Source: FEN-1297 sp963710735
GTDB lineage: Bacteria; Bacteroidota; Ignavibacteria; Ignavibacteriales; Ignavibacteriaceae
Length of the DNA stretch: 64,000 nt
Reading direction: 5' to 3'
NCBI GenBank assembly: GCA_963710735.1
Contig: CAVQBN010000007.1
Coordinates: forward strand, 17,715 to 81,714
The notes beneath the pieces were generated by a model. The model saw only the letters and a list, made by a program, of their open reading frames with translations, did not search any database and had not been told where the DNA came from. Position 1 is the first letter of the stretch; every line of letters starts with the position of its first letter. This document shows, piece after piece, positions 37,069 through 48,367 of the stretch. Made by a program: the position numbers and the translations under genes.

Positions 37069-39180
37069 CTATACAAGCCTTAAAGCAGTTAAAATAATAT
37101 CAATTAATTTTATACTTATGAACGGAATTATCAGGCCTCCTAATCCGTATAAAAAGATATTTCTTTTAAGCAGATTATAAGCGCTTTCCGCCCTGTATTT
37201 AATTCCTTTAAGTGCTAGAGGAATTAAAAAAACAATTATTAAAGCATTAAAAATTACTGCGCTTAATACTGCGCTCTGCGGAGAAGAAAGATGCATAATA
37301 TTAAGAACGGATAAAGGGCCGTTCAATCCGTTTGTAGAAAATAACGAAAGCGCGATTGCAGGTATAATTGCAAAATACTTGGAAACATCATTTGCAATGC
37401 TGAAGGTTGTCAGAGCACCGCGTGTCATTAATAGCTGTTTTCCAATCTCTACCACTTCAATCAGCTTTGTCGGATTGCTGTCGAGATCTATCATATTCCC
37501 TGCTTCGCGTGCAGCCTGTGTACCGCTGTTCATGGCAATGCCAACATCTGCCTGTGCAAGAGCAGGCGCATCATTTGTACCGTCGCCAATCATTCCGACC
37601 ATCTTACCGCCCGATTGTTCGTCTCTAATTCTTTTTAATTTATCTTCAGGCTTTGCCTCGGAAATAAAATCATCTACTCCTGCTTCAGCAGCGATTGCCG
37701 TAGCAGTTAATTTATTATCGCCCGTTATCATAACAGTACGGATTCCCATTTTCCTAAGCTGGGCAAACCTTTCGTTAATACCGCCCTTTACAATATCCTT
37801 TAATTGAATTACACCAAGTATCTTTTTATTTTCAACAACAATTAAAGGAGTTCCTCCCTCTAACGATATATCAACACCGACCATTTGCGTAAATACAAAA
37901 TCAGTCTGAAAATCCGGATTAATTTTTGTCCCTTCAGAAATATATTTTTTAATTGCTTCAACAGAACCTTTCCTGATGATTCTAGCAGTTGAATTCGCTG
38001 TCTGATGTATATCAACACCACTCATTCGGGACTGCGCGCTAAAAGGCACAAAGTGCGCATCCAGTTCATGAATATTCCTACCCCTAATTCCAAATCGCTC
38101 TTTTGCCAGAACAACAATAGATCTGCCTTCAGGCGTTTCATCAGCCAGTGATGCCAATTGCGCAGCATCGGCAAGATACTTTTCGCTTACACCCGGAGCC
38201 GGAATAAACTCGGTTGCCATACGGTTGCCTAAAGTTATAGTGCCGGTTTTATCAAGAAGAAGTACATCTATATCGCCTGCTGCTTCCACCGCTCTTCCGC
38301 TCATCGCAATCACATTATGCTGAATAAGCCTGTCCATTCCGCTTATACCGATCGCACTTAACAGTCCGCCTATTGTAGTAGGGACTAAGCAAACCAAAAG
38401 TGAAATTAGAATAGGAATTGAAACAGAGCTTACATTTTGCCCAAGTGTTATGTGATAATAGTTTAAGAAAAATTTAAATGAAACAACCACAACGATGAAG
38501 ACTATCGATAGGCCTGATAGAAGAATCGATAACGCAATTTCATTAGGAGTTTTTTTACGCTTTGCATTTTCTACAAGCGAAATCATTTTATCTATATAAG
38601 TTTCACCCGGATTTGATGAGACTTTAATGAGAATTTTATCACTCAACACTTTGGTTCCGCCTGTAACTGCGCTTCTATCCCCGCCGCTCTCCCTAATAAC
38701 CGGTGCTGATTCACCAGTAATAGCAGATTCATCCACACTTGCAATACCCTCAATAACTTCGCCGTCTGCCGGAATAACTTCACCTGCTTCACAAATAACA
38801 ACATCGCCAATTCTCAAATCAAGTGCAGATATTTTTATTTCACTATTTCCGGATTTTTTTCTGGCAATAGTATCAGTCCTTGATTTACGAAGATTTTCAG
38901 ATTGAGCCTTGCCCCGCCCTTCGGCAATTGCTTCGGCAAAGTTTGCAAACAAAATTGTAAACCAAAGCCAAAGCATTATTTGCAGATTAAAGGAAGAGTA
39001 TTTACTCTCAAAAATATCCAGTAAAAATATTAATGTTGTAAGTGCTGCTCCTGCACCTACTAAAAAGATTACAGGATTTTTTACAAGGTACAGCGGATTA
39101 AGCTTAATGAATGAATCGAGTACTGCTCTCGATATTATCTTTTTATCAAATAATGCAGTATTATTTTTTTTAGATTCCAT
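37069..39180 (-). CDS. kdpB: KdpB, P-type ATPase subunit
   Basis: 703 residues, usual KdpB length about 680. Seven TM segments. Actuator loop with G-E-S (A-I-T-G-E-S-A-P-V), phosphorylation site D-K-T-G-T-I-T-L-G-N-R (Asp near 308), nucleotide domain, and M-I-G-D-G-T-N-D-A-P-A-L hinge motif. The C-terminus has the last helices. Intact. It is the ATP-hydrolysing subunit of the high-affinity potassium pump in the inner membrane. The kdpA stop and kdpB start are separated by 2 bp, consistent with a single polycistron. Confidence 0.97.
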   Translation of the reverse strand: MESKKNNTALFDKKIISRAVLDSFIKLNPLYLVKNPVIFLVGAGAALTTLIFLLDIFESKYSSFNLQIMLWLWFTILFANFAEAIAEGRGKAQSENLRKSRTDTIARKKSGNSEIKISALDLRIGDVVICEAGEVIPADGEVIEGIASVDESAITGESAPVIRESGGDRSAVTGGTKVLSDKILIKVSSNPGETYIDKMISLVENAKRKKTPNEIALSILLSGLSIVFIVVVVSFKFFLNYYHITLGQNVSSVSIPILISLLVCLVPTTIGGLLSAIGISGMDRLIQHNVIAMSGRAVEAAGDIDVLLLDKTGTITLGNRMATEFIPAPGVSEKYLADAAQLASLADETPEGRSIVVLAKERFGIRGRNIHELDAHFVPFSAQSRMSGVDIHQTANSTARIIRKGSVEAIKKYISEGTKINPDFQTDFVFTQMVGVDISLEGGTPLIVVENKKILGVIQLKDIVKGGINERFAQLRKMGIRTVMITGDNKLTATAIAAEAGVDDFISEAKPEDKLKRIRDEQSGGKMVGMIGDGTNDAPALAQADVGIAMNSGTQAAREAGNMIDLDSNPTKLIEVVEIGKQLLMTRGALTTFSIANDVSKYFAIIPAIALSLFSTNGLNGPLSVLNIMHLSSPQSAVLSAVIFNALIIVFLIPLALKGIKYRAESAYNLLKRNIFLYGLGGLIIPFISIKLIDIILTALRLV

Positions 39181-39182
39181 AA

Positions 39183-40877
39183 TTAAAATGTTACCCCGCT
39201 ATGCATTAAAAAATGTTCAAGCAGCGGTCCTATTGAAAGCACCGGGAAAAAAGTAAGCGCTCCAACAATTAAAATTACAGCCGTCAATAAAAATGCAAAC
39301 ATTAAATTATCGGTTGCCAGCGTTCCCGATGTTGCCGGAGAAATATTTTTCTTCACAAGGCTTCCTGATACTGCAAGAATAGGTACAATTACTCCGTATC
39401 TTCCAATTAAGAAAGCAATGCTCATCAGTATATTATAAAAATTAGTATTCGTATTTAATCCGGCAAATGCGCTTCCGTTATTACCCGCCGCAGATGTAAA
39501 GGCATACAATATTTCAGAAAGTCCGTGAGGTCCCTTATTGAGAATGCTCAATAATCCTTGATTAGTTTCCGCGGCAATCGATGAGAATAATAAGATTGCT
39601 ATACTTGGAAGAAGAACTGCAATTATCGACCACTTTATTTCATAAGCTTCAATTTTTTTGCCGAAATATTCCGGCGTCCTTCCCACCATAAGGCCTGAAA
39701 TAAAAACAGTAATAATTATAAACAGAAACATTCCGTAAAGTCCGGCGCCTACTCCGCCGAAAATTATTTCTCCCAATTGAATGTTAAGCATAGCTGTTAA
39801 GCCCGACATCGGCGACAAACTGCTTATCATAGAATTAACAGAACCGTTGGATGCTGCGGTTGTTGCAGAAGACCACAGGACACTATTGAATATACCAAAC
39901 CTTAATTCTTTTCCTTCCATTATCCGGTTTGTATTAAAGATAGGATTATATGAAGTCTCGAAAAAATAAGAGATTGCAAGCAGCGCAATAAAAATAAAAA
40001 GCATTACACCGAAAATTGTCCATGCATGTTTTTTAGAACCAAGCATCTTACCGTATGTAAAAACAAGTGAAACAGGAATGAGCAGGATAGAAAGCATTTC
40101 AAGAAAATTTGAGAACGGTGTTGGATTTTCAAACGGGAAAGCACTGTTTGCATTAAAGAATCCCCCGCCGTTTGTTCCTAATTGTTTTATCGCAATCTGG
40201 GAAGCAGCCGGGCCCATTGGAATAATTTGTTTAAAACCATCTAATGTTGATGCCGTAGCATAATGATTAAAATTTTGAACGACTCCCTGCGAAATAAGAA
40301 GAACTGAAAGAATAATTGAAAGCGGCAATAATATATAAAGAACAGACCTGGTAATATCGACCCAGAAGTTGCCTATAGTCTTGCCGTTTTTTACTGCTAT
40401 TCCTCTAACTAAGGCAATTAAAACGGCTATGCCCGTAGCGGCGCTTAAAAAGTTCTGGACGGTTAATCCGGCCATCTGAACAAGATAGCTTAATGTTGTT
40501 TCACCAGCATACGATTGCCAGTTAGTATTTGTAACAAAGCTTATTGCAGTGTTTAATGCTAAAAGGAAATCCACTTTTGGCAGATGCTGAGGATTTAACG
40601 GAAGCATTTGTTGTGTTAACTGAAGTGCAGTTAAAAATAAAATTCCCAGCAGATTAAAAATGAGAAGATGAATTGCATATTCTTTCCAGTTCATTTGGCT
40701 GTCTTTATCAATACCTAATATTTTATAAATTAACTTCTCAGCTTCACCTAACGCTGAAGAAAGTATATGCTTTTCGCCCTGGAATACTTTTGCAAAATAA
40801 TTTCCGAGTAAATATGAAAGAGGAATTAGAATAATTATATACAACGCAAATTGAAGAAAGTTATTTAAGTAATTCAT
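39183..40877 (-). CDS. kdpA: KdpA, potassium channel-like subunit
   Basis: 564 residues, ten TM helices. Selectivity-filter-type loops are visible: N-T-N-W-Q-S-Y-A-G-E-T-T-L-S-Y, G-T-N-G-G-G-F-F-N-A-N-S-A-F-P-F, and S-A-A-G-N-N-G-S-A-F-A-G. The G-x-G-G-G-F-F signature is diagnostic for KdpA. It forms the membrane path for K+ in KdpFABC. First large gene of the operon, 14 bp after kdpF. Confidence 0.97.
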   Translation of the reverse strand: MNYLNNFLQFALYIIILIPLSYLLGNYFAKVFQGEKHILSSALGEAEKLIYKILGIDKDSQMNWKEYAIHLLIFNLLGILFLTALQLTQQMLPLNPQHLPKVDFLLALNTAISFVTNTNWQSYAGETTLSYLVQMAGLTVQNFLSAATGIAVLIALVRGIAVKNGKTIGNFWVDITRSVLYILLPLSIILSVLLISQGVVQNFNHYATASTLDGFKQIIPMGPAASQIAIKQLGTNGGGFFNANSAFPFENPTPFSNFLEMLSILLIPVSLVFTYGKMLGSKKHAWTIFGVMLFIFIALLAISYFFETSYNPIFNTNRIMEGKELRFGIFNSVLWSSATTAASNGSVNSMISSLSPMSGLTAMLNIQLGEIIFGGVGAGLYGMFLFIIITVFISGLMVGRTPEYFGKKIEAYEIKWSIIAVLLPSIAILLFSSIAAETNQGLLSILNKGPHGLSEILYAFTSAAGNNGSAFAGLNTNTNFYNILMSIAFLIGRYGVIVPILAVSGSLVKKNISPATSGTLATDNLMFAFLLTAVILIVGALTFFPVLSIGPLLEHFLMHSGVTF

Positions 40878-40891
40878 TTTTCTTATCAGTC

Positions 40892-40975
40892 TTAAAACTT
40901 TTCAGGTTTTATAAGAGTTATAACCAGGTATATCAAAAGCAGAAACGCAATTGTTAAAGATATAATGTTCATCAT
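40892..40975 (-). CDS. kdpF: KdpF small membrane subunit
   Basis: 27-residue single-helix peptide (M-M-N-I-I-S-L-T-I-A-F-L-L-L-I-Y then V-I-T-L-I-K-P-E-K-F). The hydrophobic helix ending in K-P-E-K-F and the position directly before kdpA identify it as KdpF, which stabilises the KdpFABC complex. Two ATG codons are adjacent (40973-40975 and 40970-40972); either could start. Short genes of this size are easily missed. Confidence 0.88.
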   Translation of the reverse strand: MMNIISLTIAFLLLIYLVITLIKPEKF

Positions 40976-41412
40976 GTCATCTTTTTTTTGTCGAAAATTA
41001 TATTTTTAGTTATAAACCCGCTGTAAAGAGATTATTCAGAAGTATAAAGATTTTATAAAGATGATGCGGGTCATAAATGGAAAGGTGTTAAATTTATATT
41101 CTACGGGAATATAAATACCTAACAATAAGGTAATAAGGTTAATTGTAAGACTACTATTTTGTTTCTATGTTGAAGACAAAAAATAAGGTCTATAATTTTT
41201 ATTTCTTTATCGTCCTCAAATAAATTCCTATCTTAATTGAACTGTGCTAAGACACGGCTCTAAAATAAAATTAAATGAATTTAATTTTTTATTTAGTGCA
41301 TTCCATCTGTACACACTAATTTAAGGACAAAATAAATTTTAAATGTTTGTTCAGCCTCATATCTTAATCCAAATATTTTATTTATTTTTTGTCTAATATT
41401 AGGGACGTGAAC
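40976..41412. other. Promoter region of kdpFABCDE and the OB-fold protein
   Basis: 437 bp between divergent genes. No recognised gene. A degenerate GAGCCGTG-type inverted unit is at about 41239-41260. A KdpE site should lie between 40980 and about 41100 but cannot be located confidently. Confidence 0.45.
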
Positions 41413-41778
41413 ATGAATAAACTATACTTTTTTTTAATTTTTCTATTTATAACCCAAGCTGCAATTTATTCACAAACCAGCATTCCCCCGGATTCTGCAA
41501 AATACTTTATCGGCAAAAAGGTTACGGTTATCGGTATGGTAGACCAGATACACTTGACAGATACGGGAACTTATTTTCTGAATATGGGAGGGAAATTTCC
41601 GGACAATACATTCACGGCAGTTATATTTTCTTCCGACACATCCGAATTTAGTGATATAAAAAAATTTGAAGGTAAACTTGTTGCCGTTACCGATACGGTA
41701 AAGGATTATAAAGGAAGTCCGGAAATAATCATTAAGAAACGGGATCAAATTAAATTAATAGAAATAAAGACTAAATAG
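41413..41778 (+). CDS. Exported OB-fold protein
   Basis: 121 residues from the ATG at 41413, which has AGGGA about 8 bp upstream. The earlier in-frame TTG at 41389 would add a non-hydrophobic extension and is rejected. Signal peptide F-F-L-I-F-L-F-I-T-Q-A-A-I-Y-S-Q. The mature part (F-I-G-K-K-V-T-V-I-G-M-V-D-Q-I, F-L-N-M-G-G-K-F, F-E-G-K-L-V-A-V-T-D-T-V, P-E-I-I-I-K) is the five-strand OB fold of exported DNA-binding-like (tRNA_anti-like) proteins. Function unknown; periplasmic or extracellular. Confidence 0.8.
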   Translation: MNKLYFFLIFLFITQAAIYSQTSIPPDSAKYFIGKKVTVIGMVDQIHLTDTGTYFLNMGGKFPDNTFTAVIFSSDTSEFSDIKKFEGKLVAVTDTVKDYKGSPEIIIKKRDQIKLIEIKTK

Positions 41779-41917
41779 ACCTTATGCATAAAATGGAATT
41801 TACCTTTCTCCCTTCAGGACTATTTTTTTTAGCAAACAATAAATCTAATTTGTTTCATGATGAATTTATGAAATCAATAATTATAAAAATCATTTCTAAA
41901 ACTATTGGTGGCCTAAT

Positions 41918-44900
41918 ATGAAAAAGATTTTCAAATCCTCATTATTTTTTTTGCTGGTAATATTAACAATAAAAATAACCGCGCAAACCCGGAATGCTAA
42001 AGAATCCAAACCCGATTCACTTAAGAATATACCGTTAACCGGCTTAACTTTTAGAAGTATCGGACCGGCTATAACCGGAGGCAGGGTAGTCGCACTGGCT
42101 GTAAATCCGTTTGATCACAAGGAATATTTTGTTGGTTCCGGCCACGGTTCACTATGGAAGACTGTAAATAACGGCATTACTTTTACTCCGGTATTCAATC
42201 ACGAGAGTGCTTATGCAATCGGTGCAATAGCAATTGATCCGACTAACCCGAATGTTATTTGGGTAGGTACCGGTGAAAATGATAATCAAAACAATGTTAT
42301 ATACGGGGATGGTGTTTATAAAAGTGAAGACGGAGGTGCGACATGGAAAAATATGGGAATAAAAAGTTCTCAGCAAATTGGGGGAATTGTAGTTGACCCG
42401 AAAGATCCGAATACTGTTTTTGTTGCCGCATACGGATCATTAAGAACATCAGGCGGTGACCGGGGAATTTTTAAAACAACCGACGGCGGTAAAACCTGGA
42501 AGAATGTTCTCTTCATAAGTAAATATACCGGATGCTACGAAATTCACATGGATCCGAGGTATCATAATTTATTATATGCTGTTGCTCACCAGAGAATGAG
42601 AAAATTATATACCGGGGTAAGCGGCGGGCCTGAAAGCGGAATCTACCGCAGTACAGATGGTGGAGAAACCTGGAATAAAATGACTCTAGGTTTGCCAACC
42701 GGAGATGTAGGCAGAATAGGTTTGGCTATTTCTCCCGTTAATCCCGATGTATTGTTTGCAATTGTTGAGGCGGAAAAAGAAGGCGGGGTTTATAAAAGTA
42801 CCGACAGAGGCGTCAGCTGGACAAAGGAAAGCAGTTATGTTTCAACTTATCCTTTTTATTTCCAAAAACTCTTCTGCGATACAAAAGATATTAATAGAAT
42901 ATACAGCATGGACGTATTTATGAAGGTTAGTATTGACGGAGGAAAAACATGGAAGAATTTAGGCGAAGCTAAAAAACATGTTGACAACCATGTGTTGTGG
43001 ATTGATCCTTCCGATGATAGTCATATGATTGACGGCTGCGACGGCGGAGTTTATGATACTTATGACCAGGGTAAGAACTGGGCTTTTAAATCCAACATTC
43101 CTATCGCGGAAATATATAAAGTAACAACCGATAATGATACTCCTTTTTATAATGTTTATGCCGGATCGCAGGATAACAACAGTTTCGGCGGCCCTTCAAG
43201 AACAATAAATACAAGCGGAATAACAAACCGCGACTGGTTCTTTACAACCAGCGGAGACGGATTTCCAAACTCAAGTTGACTGGAAGAATCCGAATATCAT
43301 TTACGCAGAATCTCAATACGCGGGTTTAGTCAGGTACGACAAAAAAAGCGGCGAACAATTGTATATAAGGCCTTATGAGTTTAACACCGATACCGCTTAC
43401 CGGTTTGATTGGGATGCCGCTTTGCTGATTTCAAAATTCGATAATAAAAGATTGTATCTGGGAGGTAATAAATTATTCCGTACAGACGACCGGGGCGATA
43501 CATGGAAAGTTATAAGTCCGGATCTTACCCGCGGTGTCCCTAAAGAGATGCAGAATTTAATGGACCGCAGCTGGAGCATTGATGATCTGTCGCGTAAAGG
43601 TACGATGGCTCAAATATCTACTATTGCCGAATCCCCGCTTGATGAGAATTTATTATTTGTGGGCTCTGTTGATGGACTAATACATGTTACAACTGATGGC
43701 GGTAAAACATGGACAAAGTCCACCACGCCGGGCCTTCCGGAGTATGCTACGGTCTCTCAGATAATTGCTTCACATTTCGATAAGAAGGTAGCTTACGCAG
43801 CTTGTGAAAATTTTGTGGACGGCGATTATAAGCCATACTTGTTCAAAACTACTAACGGCGGGCATTCATGGTTTTTATATAATGGGAACCTTCCTGATAA
43901 AGGCAGTACTTATACGATTGCACAAGATGATGTTGACAAAGATTTGCTTTTCGTAGGAACACAGTTCGGAGTTTATTTCACTGTCGACGGAGGAAAAGAA
44001 TGGATTCAATTGAAAAACGGAATACCAACTGAATGCGTAATGGATCTGACAATTCAAAGAAGAGAACACGATCTGGTTGTTTCAACTTTCGGAAGAGGGA
44101 TTTACATTCTAGATGATTATACTCCGCTAAGATATTTAAATAAAGATTTGAACAAAGATGCTGCAATTTTCCCTATTAGGGATGCTTTCATGTATATTCA
44201 AGCTACTCCATTTGGATTTAAAGGAGTTGGATTTCAGGGCGCAAGTTTTTATTCGGCGCCCAATCCCCCGTTCGGCGCAGTATTTACTTACTATCTAAAA
44301 AATGATATTAAATCGCTTAAAGAACTAAGAAGAAATAAAGAAAAGAAAGAATTAAAAAAGGGTGAAGATATAAAATATCCTTCCTATCAGAGATTATTAA
44401 ATGAAAAAGAAGAACCCAAATCATATCTATTATTTACAATAACGGATGATCAGGGAAATGTTATAAGAAAATTAAAAACCGAAGCGCATAAAGGCGTAAA
44501 CCGGATTGTATGGAATTTCCGGTATGCACCCTTTGTCCCTGTATCTTTAGAAGAGCCCGATAATTCAATACCATGGATTGAACCCGATCTGGGCTACATG
44601 GTTGTGCCGGGAAAATATAAAGTTTCTCTCTCGAAATATGAAGACGGTAAATTTACAGAACTTGTTAAACCGCAGGAATTTACATGTAAACAATTACATA
44701 ATACTACTCTGCCTGCTAAGGATAAAACTGCACTGGATAAATTCAATCAAAAAGTTGCTCGGCTGACTAGAGCTATTTCTGGTGCCGATGCTTATAGAAA
44801 ATCATTGGATGATAAAATAGCTTATCTGGAAAAGGCAGTAATAGAGGGAGCAAATGTTCCCGATGACACATATAATTCAATAATTTCTATTAAAAAAGAA

Positions 44901-45200
44901 CTTGATGCTTTTAACAGGAAACTTAACGGTGATCCGCTTTTAGCCCATTATGAAGGCGCCTCACCTACATCAGTAAAGGACAGAGTAGATTTGATAACTT
45001 CTTCGTTATGGACAACAACTTCAGCACCTACGACAACTTTTATAAAATCGTATGATGCAGCAGCAGATCAATTCGGAGGTTTATTGAGTAAACTAAAGTC
45101 GATTGATAATGAGGTTAAAACAGTTGAATCCAAACTTGAAAAATCCGGTGCACCATACACACCCGGAAGATTCCCTGAATGGAAAAAGGATGGTCAATAA
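41918..45200 (+). CDS. Secreted BNR/VPS10-type propeller protein (one frameshift)
   Basis: Signal peptide (F-F-L-L-V-I-L-T-I-K-I-T-A-Q) and a large beta-propeller region carrying about nine Asp-box/BNR repeats of the type S-x-D-G-G-x-T-W, for example Y-K-S-E-D-G-G-A-T-W, F-K-T-T-D-G-G-K-T-W and Y-R-S-T-D-G-G-E-T-W. The family (sortilin-like, WD40/YVTN/BNR) is common in Bacteroidota and often annotated as glycosyl hydrolase without proof. An extra C near 43265 breaks it: corrected, G-D-G-F-Q-T-Q-V-D-W-K-N-P-N joins both parts into about 1094 residues. The C-terminal third has beta-sandwich and helical segments but no sorting-tail motif. Catalytic function is unproven. Confidence 0.85.
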
Positions 45201-45253
45201 ATTGATATCTTAAGCCGAAACGATAGTTAAATCCTTTTATTAAGTAATTCAGC

Positions 45254-45275
45254 GTATTGACTAATTTGTCAATAC
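45254..45275. terminator. Hairpin after the propeller gene
   Basis: GTATTGAC and GTCAATAC form a perfect 8-bp stem with a 6-nt loop, 54 bp after the stop. There is no T-run, so termination is uncertain. Confidence 0.35.
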
Positions 45276-45459
45276 ACTGATTAAATTAAACATTTACAAT
45301 ATTTAAAATATTTGTTGTAACTATTATTCAGATCAGTTATTTTGATCATAAGCCATCGTAAAATTATATACCTAATAATCGCGGATATCATTTAAAAGAA
45401 CCAGACAAGTTTACTTAAGTAAACTAACAATTAAATAATAATTATAAGACTGGAATAAA

Positions 45460-47043
45460 ATGAAAACCATTAAATTATTCTTGATCGTTACGGCGTGTTT
45501 TATAGTTAGCGGGGTTTCTTCATATGCTCAAGCCAAAAAAAATGTATCTGTCACTAAAATTCTTACAGACAGTGTAAGCATATCAATGATAAAACCGCAC
45601 AAAGTAGTAACAAAAGGTACAGTTACTGTAGAAGGAAAACGCATTGATTATAATGCTGATGCAGGAACGATCATCTTAAAAGATAAGCATGGTAATCCAG
45701 CATGCAGTATGTTTTACGTAGCATACTTCAAATCAGGAGTGAACGACGAAAGTAAAAGGCCGGTAACATTTATTTATAACGGCGGGCCAGGCAGTTCTTC
45801 AATATGGTTGCATATGTCCGCCTGGGGGCCGAGGCTTACATACTTGGAAGATACTGCTAGAGTGACTGCTCCATATAAAACAGTGAACAACGATTATAGT
45901 TTATTGGATGCGAGCGATTTAATTTTTATTGATGCACCCGGTACAGGTTTCAGTAAAATTATTACAAAAAATGAGGGCGGGACAGGTAAACCGAAAGATT
46001 TTTTTGGAATTGATCAGGACGCAAATGCTTTTGCACAATTTATAATAAATTTTCTTTCTGAATATAACCGCTGGGATTCACCTAAATATTTATTCGGAGA
46101 AAGTTACGGTACTTTTCGTTCTGCGGCTGTCTCAAATATTCTGGAAAACCGGGATAACGTGGATCTCAACGGCGTAATACTACTATCGCAAATACTAAGC
46201 TATGAAAATTCTACGGATAATGTTACAGAAAATCCCGGTAACGACTTAGCTTATGAACTTGCTTTACCGTCGTGTGCGGCTACTGCATGGTTCTATCATA
46301 AACTTCCGAATCATCCGGATAAATTGATACCATTTCTAAAAGAAGTGGAAGATTTTTCAATGAATGAATATGCTCTTGCATTAAACAAAGGTTCAGCGCT
46401 GGATTCAGCAACATTTCAGCACATAGCTGAAAAACTGCATCAATATACAGGGCTGCCCGTTACATATATTCGAAAAGCAAATTTACGAATTACCGGCTAT
46501 GATTTTGAGAAAACATTGTTAGCAAGTGATGATCTTCTTACTGGAAGGTTGGATACTCGTTATCTAGGTCCCACTATGGATCCATTAGGTGAATACCCGT
46601 TATATGACCCGCAGTCCGCAGTAATCAGTTCTGCTATAATATCTACCTTCAATAATTATATACATAAAGAATTGAAATATAATGCCGACTCAAATTACGT
46701 ATCCGGAGCCAACTTGTGGGAGAAATGGGATTACCGGCACCTTGCAGTTCACCAGTCTTTTGGCGACAGGTATGATAATTTATTTGCTAATGTAATACCT
46801 GATCTCGCTTCGGCAATGATTTATAACCCTAAAATGAAAGTAATGCTGAATATGGGTTATTTTGATTTAGCTACTCCGTATTTTGAAGGTATTTATGAAA
46901 TGCGCCATCTGCCGATGCCTGCTTTTCTTCAAAAAAATATAACTTATGCGTTTTACATGTCAGGACATATGGTTTACCTTCATCCCGAGTCGCATAAAAA
47001 ACTGCATGACAACGTGGCTAAGTTTATTGCCGAAACGCATTAA
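45460..47043 (+). CDS. Serine carboxypeptidase, peptidase family S10
   Basis: 527 residues with an N-terminal signal peptide (L-I-V-T-A-C-F-I-V-S-G-V-S-S-Y-A-Q). Family S10 features are N-G-G-P-G-S-S-S (oxyanion loop, 107-114), the nucleophile Ser215 in G-E-S-Y-G-T, Asp469 in G-Y-F-D-L-A-T-P and His503 in S-G-H-M-V-Y-L-H. The catalytic triad is complete and spaced as expected. It likely removes C-terminal residues from peptides in the periplasm or outside the cell. It follows the propeller gene in the same direction with about 260 bp and no shared operon signal, forming an exported-protein neighbourhood. Confidence 0.92.
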   Translation: MKTIKLFLIVTACFIVSGVSSYAQAKKNVSVTKILTDSVSISMIKPHKVVTKGTVTVEGKRIDYNADAGTIILKDKHGNPACSMFYVAYFKSGVNDESKRPVTFIYNGGPGSSSIWLHMSAWGPRLTYLEDTARVTAPYKTVNNDYSLLDASDLIFIDAPGTGFSKIITKNEGGTGKPKDFFGIDQDANAFAQFIINFLSEYNRWDSPKYLFGESYGTFRSAAVSNILENRDNVDLNGVILLSQILSYENSTDNVTENPGNDLAYELALPSCAATAWFYHKLPNHPDKLIPFLKEVEDFSMNEYALALNKGSALDSATFQHIAEKLHQYTGLPVTYIRKANLRITGYDFEKTLLASDDLLTGRLDTRYLGPTMDPLGEYPLYDPQSAVISSAIISTFNNYIHKELKYNADSNYVSGANLWEKWDYRHLAVHQSFGDRYDNLFANVIPDLASAMIYNPKMKVMLNMGYFDLATPYFEGIYEMRHLPMPAFLQKNITYAFYMSGHMVYLHPESHKKLHDNVAKFIAETH

Positions 47044-47294
47044 AAAAGATTTGTGCTTGCTCGGTTCTGGCGGGGTCTTGATCTGGCGCTTGCCCGCTGA
47101 CATGCGGGGGTAATTTTAACGAGGGAAGAATTTATCATACGATAATATACTTCAGGTTTATTATAAGACAATTTTATTTCATAATATTTTTATTATATTG
47201 AATTGCGAATCAATTCAGTTTAACTCTCTCATTATATAATTAGCTCAAATTCAAATGAGCAAAAGCTTAATGAATTTAAGAAAGGATTTTTATT

Positions 47295-48245
47295 ATGCCC
47301 GATAAAAAAATAATTGCTGTTATAGGTGCTACAGGTGCTCAGGGAGGCGGGTTAGTTAATTCAATATTAAATGACCCTAATAGTGGATATATTTCGCGGG
47401 CTATAACACGAAATGCTGATTCCGATAAAGCAAAGGAGCTTTCAAAAAAAGGTGTTGAAGTTGTCCAGGCCGATCTGGATGATTTTGAAAGCTTAAAGAA
47501 AGCTTTTCAAGGTGCTTACGGCGCTTTTTGTGTTACAAATTACTGGGAACACTATTCCCCGGAAAAGGAAAATAAGCAGGCGGAAAATATGGCAAAAGCT
47601 GCAAAAGAAAATGGAGTATCCCATGTAATCTGGTCAACCCTTGAAGATACACGTAATTGGATTCCATTGAGCGATGATAGAATGCCGACTCTTATGGGAA
47701 AATATAAAGTTCCCCATTTTGACGGTAAGGGAGAATCAAATAAATATTTTCAAGAAGCAGGAGTTCCGACCACAAATCTTATTGCTTCGTTTTACTGGGA
47801 TAATTTTATTTACTTTGGAATGGGTCCGAAGAAGGGGCCCGACGGCAAGCTGTCAATTACATTTCCATTAGGAGATATGAAGCTAGCCGGCATAGCTGCC
47901 GATGATATCGGGAAATGCGCTTATGGTATCTTTAAAAGCGGAGATAAGTATATAGGTAAAACAATCGGTATTGCCGGAGACCATCTCAGCGGAAGTGAAA
48001 TGGCAGAAAAATTTTCAAAGATATTAGGTAAGGAAGTCCAATATAATTCCGTTTCACCGGATGCATACCGCAGCTTTGGCTTTCCCGGTGCAGAAGACCT
48101 TGGGAATATGTTTCAGTTCCATCGAGATTTTCAGAAGGACCATCTTGAGGTTAGAGATCTTGTAAGATCTAAATCTATCAATCCCGAATTAAAAAACTTT
48201 GAACAATGGCTGAGTGTGAACAAAACTAAAATTCCAATTGAATAG
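47295..48245 (+). CDS. NmrA-like NAD(P)-binding protein
   Basis: 316 residues. Rossmann start I-A-V-I-G-A-T-G-A-Q-G-G-G-L-V (GxxGxxG type), typical of NmrA/HSCARG redox-sensor-like proteins and atypical SDRs. The remainder has Y-G-A-F-C-V-T-N-Y-W-E and H-V-I-W-S-T-L-E-D-T, both characteristic of the NmrA-like class. No active-site Tyr-Lys pair in the usual SDR register is evident. Probably binds NADPH or NADP and acts as a sensor or reductase; substrate unknown. Cytosolic, monocistronic, AAAGGAT before the start. Confidence 0.88.
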   Translation: MPDKKIIAVIGATGAQGGGLVNSILNDPNSGYISRAITRNADSDKAKELSKKGVEVVQADLDDFESLKKAFQGAYGAFCVTNYWEHYSPEKENKQAENMAKAAKENGVSHVIWSTLEDTRNWIPLSDDRMPTLMGKYKVPHFDGKGESNKYFQEAGVPTTNLIASFYWDNFIYFGMGPKKGPDGKLSITFPLGDMKLAGIAADDIGKCAYGIFKSGDKYIGKTIGIAGDHLSGSEMAEKFSKILGKEVQYNSVSPDAYRSFGFPGAEDLGNMFQFHRDFQKDHLEVRDLVRSKSINPELKNFEQWLSVNKTKIPIE

Positions 48246-48367
48246 CCGGTTAAATATGTCCTTAGAAGTGAATTACTTTTAACCATAGATTAACTCGGAA
48301 AAATAAAGGATTGGGAAAAGATTTCTAATACTATTCGAAATGTTTTTTAAATAGTAACTTCCCTTTT

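Noticed and set aside
41389..41412. TTG start extending the OB-fold protein
   Set aside because: It would bury the signal peptide behind eight polar residues and ignore the AGGGA ribosome site.
41918..45200. Calling the BNR protein a glycosyl hydrolase
   Set aside because: Only the Asp-box propeller is seen; no sialidase or other catalytic residues can be assigned.
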